Part shown: piece after piece, positions 57,696 to 64,000 of the stretch
How the letters are laid out: every line of letters begins with the position of its first letter
Numbering within the stretch: the first letter of the stretch is position 1
Assembly: GCF_000143415.4 (NCBI RefSeq)
Contig: NW_003314277.1
Location: 1,013,068-1,077,067 of the forward strand
Reading direction: 5' to 3'
Source: Selaginella moellendorffii
Lineage: Eukaryota; Streptophyta; Lycopodiopsida; Selaginellales; Selaginellaceae
Length of the DNA: 64,000 nt
Position numbers and translations under genes: made by a program
Notes under the pieces: model-generated
Databases searched by the model: none
What the model saw: the letters and a program-made list of their open reading frames with translations, nothing else
Told to the model about the DNA's origin: nothing

Positions 57696-59500
57696 TGTAA
57701 GCAATTAAATTTTCCATTCTATTTTAGTCATTTAATCACATCTTTAACTACTTGAACAAGTCTCACTCATGACCTTTATAAGTCTTGTTCTCGACTTGGG
57801 GATATGCTAGCACCGAGAATAGCATTTATGCCACTCAACCTTGGCATTTGGTCCAAGTGCTCCACATGTCCAATCTCATGATTGACACCTAAAGGTACCA
57901 CTAAAATGTCAGCCTGTTAGGCTAAAGCCATGTCCATTCACCTTTATCACATCAATGGTCCAAAACCATTTACATCATAGTTGTAAACCACAAATTTTTC
58001 CTTTTCAATTTGCCAGCTTACCTCGTCTATCCGTCCAACACTACCTTGGCTTTTGCTAAATTCCTTTGCCAAAGTTCTCGCCTATGGTGCCAGCTCCTAC
58101 TTGGTTTCAGCTACTCACTGCACAAGCGACCGAGCGTTAGCCATCCTTCCACGGATTCCCAAATCACTCCCAATCCCCCTCCCTGGGTTAGACTGGATTT
58201 AAGGTTCGGCTACACTCCCCACAAGCACAAGCAGCCAAGCACACCAAGCTTCCAGATTCCTAACATCCCATGGTACCACAAGACTTGATCATGGGACCCT
58301 CTAAATCCCAAGTCTTGAGTGCAACACTTGCTTCAAGACGCCGGGGCGAAACACCGTGGCCTAGCGGCCCGGTATGGGTACCTCTACCCCCCCACTTCCA
58401 TCCCGAAGGAAGGCCCAAGCCCCTAGGGAGGGCGAGGACCAATGAGCCGCATGGTACTCAAGTGGGGCACCACTCCACATGAGCCGGGAGCACCGCAATC
58501 GGTTTCCCTTTCGAGAGTGGGAGCTGCTCTTGAGCACTTCCCTGGATGGCCCCTCCGGCACCAACCAAGTCCATGCTCACTCCCACCCAAGGCCCCTCGG
58601 TCCCAATCTCAACCTCAAGTCGGTTTGGAAGCCCCATTGGAGAGTCCCTTCAAAACTGGTTCCTGGACCTCACTATCCCTACTATACTTTTGGAACCCCC
58701 TGCACCCCCCCCCCCCTGGGAGACGCACGCTTTGAGCTTTCACCCCTTGACCCATATTAGTATTTGGACTTAGTCTCTGGCTCGATCTCGGACCCGATTT
58801 CGGATCCGACTTCGGATTCGGTCTCAGACTTGATCTCGGACTCAATCTCGGACCCGATCTCGGACCCAACCTCGGACTCAACCTCGGACTCGGTCTCGGA
58901 CCCGATTTTGGATCTCGGACCCTGTCTCGAGCTCGGTCTCGAACTCGGTCTCGAACTCGGTCCCTGAGTCGGTCTCGGGCTCCATTCCGGACTCTATCTC
59001 GAACTCAGTCCTAGAGTCGGTCTTGGACTCGATCTTCAACTTGGTCCCATTCGATGAACTCTTTGTCATTTTGGTCATGCTTTCGGGGTTCCTTTAGCCT
59101 ACGACACCTCGGCGAGTTAGTTCCTTACAACTCCACCACCCATAGAAGAAGTTCGATGCCCACATCGAACGTCTCTCTTTTTGATCCTACGACTTGTTGA
59201 CCATGTTTCCGGGGGCATCCCCCCACTTAGCGGTGTGCCTAAGTTAGCCTCCCCGGCCAAGAGCTCATGACAACGGAATAAGGTGTCCTTATACTCCTCA
59301 CCTCACCACGCCCTAGTATGGGGTCGGGACTTGAACCCAGCCTTGCTTTACTAGGGGGTTGGGACTCGAACCCAACCTCCGTAGAATACGTCTACGGATT
59401 CGACATCCCCGCAGGGAGTTGGGCGTAGCTCCCTACGCCTGGTCGACCTAGCTAACCCATGCTAATTAGCTTACCTTTGGCGTGCCTTCGGGTCCCAACA
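57696..59500 (-). repeat. 3' LTR of the right-hand gypsy element
   Basis: About 1.8 kb on the minus strand from TGTTGGGACCCGAAGG (59500) to CTTACA (57696), giving TG..CA ends. The same ends are seen at 57043 (start) and 15826/47100 (ends). Near the start are two tRNA T-arm-like words, GGTTCGAGTCCCAACC (about 59350) and GGGTTCAAGTCCCGACC (about 59328), which look like B-box sequences. The middle holds a TCGG-rich minisatellite (58765-59040) and a G/C homopolymer (58706-58718). The opposing relic ends directly at 57695, so this element may have inserted into it. Confidence 0.75.
58765..59040 (-). repeat. Minisatellite in the LTR
   Basis: Tandem short units of the form TCGGACCCGAT / TCGGACTC with 6- to 12-bp period, about 20 units, GC-rich and unlike the AT-rich surroundings. 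A matching array lies at 16840-17035 in the LTR of unit 3. Confidence 0.8.
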
Positions 59501-59915
59501 TATGCCATTGCTCAACTTCTCAAATTAAAACTTTTAATTGAACTTTGCATAAGTACATAGAGTTCTGCCTTGCAGAAATTCCTCCACTAGATCTCATGCG
59601 TTCGCTAGGTTCTCCTCCGGTTCCCATGTTGCTTCGCAGTGTGGAAATCCTTTCCACTTCACATGGAACTCTCTCACCTTGCGTCCTTGTCGCTTGCTCT
59701 TGCACACATTGAGGATGGCCTCGACTTCGTATTCTTCCTCCCCTTGGATAACCTCAGGTAAAGGTCTTACTTGGTCCTTGCGAAGCGGATCCTCGAAATA
59801 CAGCTTGAGTAAGTTCACGTGGAACACGGGATGCATCTTCCCCATCTCTCGAGGAAGTCGGAGACAGTAAGCCACTTTACCGATTCGAGCCTCAATCTCG
59901 TAAGGCCCCGCGAAC

Positions 59916-59967
59916 CTGCTTAAGGAACTTAAGATCAATTCATTTACAGGAATACATGCATTTTTAC
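59916..59967 (-). other. Intron-like segment 2 in gypsy pol
   Basis: 52 bp on the minus strand, GTAAAAATGC ... TTAAGCAG, with an in-frame stop at its start. Removing it joins LTQR to FAGPYE in frame, the expected integrase C-terminal sequence leading to the chromodomain. The degenerate element has a related segment at the same place. Confidence 0.65.
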
Positions 59968-60385
59968 CTTTGGGTCAACTTCCGGCTGATCCCACTTGGT
60001 AGCCTGAGGTTCTTGGTGTTCAGCCACACCTTCTCCCCAGCTTGGAACTCCACATCCCGGCGCTTCTGGTTCGCGTACTTAGTTTGCCTTTGTTGAGCTC
60101 GTTCCAAGGAATCCCTCACTAGATTCCAAATGTTGAGTCTTTCCGCCGTGAATGCCTCCACTGCAGGTAACTCTCCATGATACTCAGCCACGCCGAGTTC
60201 CACGGGACCTTCAATAGCTCGCCCATTGATGACTTCCCATGGACTCACCCCGATGCTCGAATGTGGTGAGTTGTTATAACACATTTCTGCAAGTCCCAAA
60301 TGACTTACCTAGTTGGTTTGGTCTCCCGAGACATAGCATCGCAAATAATCCTCTAGCTGCCTATTCACCCTTTCCGTTTGTCCGT

Positions 60386-60432
60386 CTGTCAAGAAGTGTT
60401 AGTGCCATCAATCTTGACTTAATACCCATTAC
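60386..60432 (-). other. Intron-like segment 1 in gypsy integrase
   Basis: 47 bp on the minus strand, GTAATGGGTA ... TTGACAG, with a branch-point-like CTAAC 15 nt before the AG. Removing it restores HPQTDGQTER across the junction, the conserved end of the integrase core containing the catalytic Glu. Unspliced, the frame stops within four codons. GACAG occurs on both sides (one copy inside the segment), so a small tandem duplication at the border is also possible. Confidence 0.7.
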
Positions 60433-62485
60433 CTGTCTGTGGGTGATAGGCTGTGCTGAATTTCAACTTGGTGCGATACTGTTTTAGGAGTGTCCTCCAG
60501 AACCTACTGGTGAAGATCTTATCTCGATCTGAGATAATCTCTTCTGGCCTTCCCTGCACTCGAACCACTTGTTCGAAGAATAGCTTCGCCACACCTTCTG
60601 CATCCACTTCCGTTGTGGTGGGTATGAAATGTGCCATCTTCGAAAATCGGTCCACCACTACGAATATCGCATCGAACCCCTCGCTTGGGGGTAGTCCTGT
60701 GATGAAGTCCATCGTGAGACATTTCCACAGACGATCTGGAATGGGGATGCTTTGCAACAAGCCCCCACTAGCCTTAGTCACGGCTTTGACCTGCTAACAT
60801 GTTGGACATGTCTTTACATAGTCTTGGACGTCCTTAGCCATATTTGGCCAGTGATACTTCCTTTTGAGTAAGCCCATTGTCTTGGGCACTCCGCCGTGTC
60901 CCGCGAGAGGTCCGTCATGACACTCTTCCAAGGCTACCTTCCTTAGTTCCCCTTCTGGAATATACACCCTCGTTTGCTTGTAATATATGAGTCCGTTGCA
61001 TTCCGCATAGCCCGTTTTCTCTTCTGTTGGCAGCTCACCTCTCTGGTGAGCTTCCCGCGCCTCTAGATTCCTCAGCAACACTTCTTGTGCTAGACCATCG
61101 TTCTCGTATGCAGTCCGCACATCATCCCAAAAGGTTGTTGTCGCGCTAGATATTGCCAACTTCAAGCTCGCTTTTCGACTTAGCGCATCTGCCACGATGT
61201 TGCTCTTCCCAGGCTTGTACAAGATCTCGCAATCAAACTCGGCCAAAGCATTGGCCCACCGACCTTGTTTTCCCCTTAGGTCAGGCTGTGACAAGAAGTG
61301 TTTCGTTGCCACATTGTCCGTGTAAACTTTGAAGTGTCTCCCAAGGTAGTGTCGCCACTCCTTAAGCGCCTTGACCACCGCAAACAATTCCTTCTCATGG
61401 GCAGGCCACTTCTGTTGAGCCTTGTCCAACTTCTTCGAGAAGAAGGCCACTGGATGGTTGTTTTGCTTCAAAACTGCGCCCAACGCAAAGTCTGAAGCAT
61501 CTGTTTCTACCTCAAAGTCCTTACCAAAGTTTGGTAATGCCAACACGGGAGCCTTCCTCAACTTCCCTTTGAGGTGGACGAATGCCGCCTCGCATTCCGC
61601 TGTCCATACCATCTTCCCTTTTCCCGTTTGGTCCGTTAAGGACAGGGTTACTCTCGAATAGTGTCTAATAAACTTTTGATAGTAGTTGCATAGCCCCAAG
61701 AATGCCCTTAACTTGTGTACATTCGATGGTCGCTCCCACTCCTGGATCGCTTGGACCTTCTCAGGGTCCACCTTGAGCCCATCCTTGCCCACCACATGCC
61801 CGAGAAACTTTACCTCTTGTTGAGCAAAGTCACATTTGCTCTCTTTAGCATACAGCTGGTGTTCCCTTAGTTTCTCAAACACCTTCGTCAAGTGTTTGGC
61901 ATGCTCCTCTAGCATTTCGCTATAGATCAGGATGTCGTCAATATAGATGACCACAAAGTGATCCAGATAGGGTACAAAGATATGGTTCATCAACGCCGAA
62001 AACGTTGCCGGCGCATTGCATAGCCCGAAGGGCATCACCAGAAACTCGAAGCTCCCATACCTCATTCGATAGGTTGTCTTCTCGACATCTTCCTCCGCTA
62101 CCCTGATCTGGTAGTATCCTGACCTTAGGTCGATTCTCGAGAATTATTTTGCCTTTCCCAACCTATCGAACAGGTCCTCAATCCTTGGCAAAGGGTATTT
62201 GTTCTTCTTTGTATACTTGTTGAGCAACTGGTAGTCTATGCACATGCGCATAGACCCATCTTTCTTTTTCACAAATAGCATCGGCGCCTCATACAGCAAT
62301 TTGCTCAACCTAACATACCCCTTGTCTACCAACTCCTCTAATTGACGCTTGAGCTCCGCGAGTTCTTTTTCGTTCAAACAATAGGGTGGACGAACCACCG
62401 CCTCAGCGCCCTCGACCAACTCAATCTTATGTTCTATTGGTCGTGCAGGGGGCAACCTTGCCGGTAGCTCCTCTGGCATGGTATC

Positions 62486-63955
62486 CTAGAATTGGTCCAA
62501 CACCCGCTGAATCACTAAAGGTGCTTCTTCCGTTCCTGTCTTTTTGTCACTTCTCACTGAGAGTAAGCACAAAAATGCAGCCTTTGTCCCTTTAGTGAGT
62601 TGTCCTCTCGTGGACACCAAGTTTATGCACGATTCTTTGGCCTTGCATTGCCCTACCTTTAAATCCTGGGCCTCCACCCTGGATCTTCTTCCTTGGGCAT
62701 TCGCTAGTACCACAAGGTTCCTACCTTGTCCATGCAGGGCTACCACGAACCGATTAAACCAATCCATCCCGAAGATCACGTCAAATCCCGCCATGTCCAA
62801 CACGGTGAAATCCATGTCTACTTTCCAAGTCCCTACTTCGACTCTTGCTTGTCGAAGTACCTCATCGGTGCTTTGGCTACCTTGAACAAACTCTATAGTC
62901 CTTGGTTCGCCCAGCCGCTGCGCTGTTAGTCCGGCTTGCCGGACTATGTCTGCAGCCACAGAATTATCCGAAGCACCCGTGTCAATAAAGATCTTAACAA
63001 AGCTACCTCCGAGCTTCCCCCGGAGGGCTAGTAGATGTCGCGAACGACTCTCTACCAAAGTTGCTCGTGTAATAAGTAGCTTTGAGCTAGGGACTGGATC
63101 ACATACCTCATTTTGGACTTTACCCGATTTAATGGCTATATTGGCTCTAGCCTTCTTCGGGTAGGGACATTCCCTCGAAAAGTGTTCCACTTCACCACAG
63201 TTGTAGCATACATTGTTTCCCACGCTACTAAATGACTTGACCTTCTTATCCGTGGGTTTGTCTCTTTTTGCTTGACTCCCCCACGTACTTGCTCGTTGGC
63301 CACCGGATTTGCCTTTCCCGAACCCCGAGGACTCATTCTTAGAGAAACTCTTCTTGAATTTCCCCTTGCTATATGTTCCCCTCGGTTTGGCCCCTTTGTG
63401 AAACGTGGACCCCAACCCTGTCGCGTTCCCTTTTCGCAGGTTATCGTTGAAATGCACCTTGATAGCCGCATCTAACGCTTCCTTGTAGTTGGTTGGGTTC
63501 CAGCGCATCACTTCACTGCGAGCCCAGGTTTGCAAACCTGATATAAAGGCATGGAACGCATCCATATCCCCCATGTCCGTGACAAATATCCTCTTTGCCA
63601 TGAACCCATTCACATATTCCTGGATGGTTCCAGTCTGCTTCAGCCTACTCAACTCATCTCTCAGATGCAGAGTGGCATTCGGAGGAACGTATGTTGCGCG
63701 GATCCTCGCCTTCATTATGTCCCAAGTGGCCACTGGTCCTTCGTTGGCCTCCGTCGTTCTCCACCAAGACTTGGCATTATCTGCCAAGTATGGTTTTGCA
63801 CATAGGACCTTCTCCGAGCTTGGTAACCGCAACGCTCGGAAATAGTCCTCCATATCGTAAAACCAATCCTCCACCACCTTATAGTCATTCACTCCCTTGA
63901 AGACCGGTGGGGGCTTTCGTTTGTACTTAGGGACTGCCTGAGGGACTGATTCCAC
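62486..63955 (-). CDS. Ty3/gypsy gag-protease ORF
   Basis: 489-codon open frame on the minus strand. Gag: VVEDWFYDMEDYFRALRLPS, AKSWWRTTE, with a Lys/Gly-rich nucleocapsid and a CCHC zinc knuckle (CYNCGEVEHFSREC, spacing C-x2-C-x4-H-x4-C). Then a retropepsin domain with the active site FIDTGASDNS and a flap-like region, followed by FDVIFGMDWF. It ends at a TAG (62486-62488) directly before the pol frame continues in the same frame ([11 protein letters not shown]), so gag-protease and RT were one continuous frame before that stop. An in-frame TAG upstream (about 63966) separates it from the N-terminal gag part outside the window. Confidence 0.88.
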   Translation of the reverse strand: MESVPQAVPKYKRKPPPVFKGVNDYKVVEDWFYDMEDYFRALRLPSSEKVLCAKPYLADNAKSWWRTTEANEGPVATWDIMKARIRATYVPPNATLHLRDELSRLKQTGTIQEYVNGFMAKRIFVTDMGDMDAFHAFISGLQTWARSEVMRWNPTNYKEALDAAIKVHFNDNLRKGNATGLGSTFHKGAKPRGTYSKGKFKKSFSKNESSGFGKGKSGGQRASTWGSQAKRDKPTDKKVKSFSSVGNNVCYNCGEVEHFSRECPYPKKARANIAIKSGKVQNEVCDPVPSSKLLITRATLVESRSRHLLALRGKLGGSFVKIFIDTGASDNSVAADIVRQAGLTAQRLGEPRTIEFVQGSQSTDEVLRQARVEVGTWKVDMDFTVLDMAGFDVIFGMDWFNRFVVALHGQGRNLVVLANAQGRRSRVEAQDLKVGQCKAKESCINLVSTRGQLTKGTKAAFLCLLSVRSDKKTGTEEAPLVIQRVLDQF

Positions 63956-64000
63956 TTCGGTCTATTCGACCTTGTTTGGTTTTGCCTCAGTCCCTACCGA
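63956..64000 (-). mobile_element. Gypsy element continues past the window edge
   Basis: The gag frame continues upstream of a TAG at about 63966. The gag start, PBS and 5' LTR are beyond the right edge of the window. Confidence 0.7.

Larger units (their letters stand above)
59594..62479 (-). pseudogene. Ty3/gypsy chromovirus pol (RT, RNase H, integrase, chromodomain), with stops
   Basis: Domains in order on the minus strand. [51 protein letters not shown] and VVIYIDDILIYS (catalytic YIDD). RNase H: VETDASDFALGAVLKQ, YTDNVATKHFL, VADALSRKA. Integrase zinc region: HDGPLAGHGGVPKT, KTCPTC. Integrase core: TMDFITGL (first Asp), IISDRDKIF (second Asp), then intron-like segment 1 directly before the third acidic residue. 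Later GEKVWLNTKNLRLPSG, and a chromodomain (EYEVEAILNVCKSKRQ, EFHVKWKGFPHCEATWEPEE). In-frame stops break it near 62141 (TAA), 60795 (TAG) and about 60333 (TAG). Chromodomains target insertion to heterochromatin. Confidence 0.88.

Noticed and set aside
60333-60360. Third intron-like GTAAGT in integrase near the TNW codons.
   Set aside because: The sister element reads TNW here without interruption, so the TAG before GTAAGT is a point mutation, not an intron start.

Overview
The window is nuclear plant DNA. Genes have many very short introns (about 45-100 bp, GT..AG), telobox-type AAACCCTA / AGGGTTT motifs sit just upstream of several start codons, and the proteins are typical of land plants (COV-like protein, LEA_2 protein, RLCK/RLK kinase, plant mitochondrial carrier, family-77-like glycosyltransferase). 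The compact genes among large AT-rich repeat blocks fit a lycophyte such as Selaginella. That assignment is inference from memory, not a search.

Layout. 1-3.8 kb: AT-rich, with the decayed reverse transcriptase region of a Ty3/gypsy element. 3.8-21 kb: a tandem segmental duplication of three units. Each unit carries a minus-strand gene for a very divergent eIF4A-like DEAD-box protein without the usual ATPase motifs, head-to-head with a plus-strand gene resembling DUF3669, a domain I know mainly from filamentous fungi. Unit 1 (3.8-8.6 kb) and unit 2 (9.0-15.56 kb) are broken by small deletions, frameshifts and stops. Both also carry pieces of a kinesin-7 gene between the divergent partners, and unit 2 has a fresh TRIM retrotransposon inside exon 2 of its helicase-like gene. 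Unit 3 (15.56-21 kb) has an intact helicase-like gene (5 exons, 599 codons) only 52 bp from the start of the DUF3669 gene, which carries one in-frame TAG at codon 34. The repeated left flank of unit 3 is interrupted by a 1.44-kb LTR.

21-41 kb: a normal gene-dense block: a putative RNase H-like protein, a KH-domain RNA-binding protein, a mitochondrial carrier, ERG28, a LEA_2 protein, an IST1-like ESCRT factor, a BAG6-type ubiquitin-like protein, a YIPF6-type Yip1 protein, a CASC3/Barentsz-like exon-junction protein, a Zn alcohol dehydrogenase and a DUF271-type glycosyltransferase. 41-47.6 kb: a possible small secreted-protein gene, one unrecognised single-exon gene, and repeats. 47.7-52.2 kb: a COV-like membrane protein and a receptor-like kinase. 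53.8-64 kb: two related Ty3/gypsy chromovirus elements in opposite orientation, one badly decayed (+) and one nearly full length (-) running off the right edge.

The two observations I rate highest are the repeated pair of fungal-like DUF3669 and pseudo-helicase genes, and two intron-like GT..AG segments in the integrase/chromodomain part of the gypsy pol gene. Both segments occur at the same places in both elements. The first lies immediately before the codon for the catalytic Glu of integrase.
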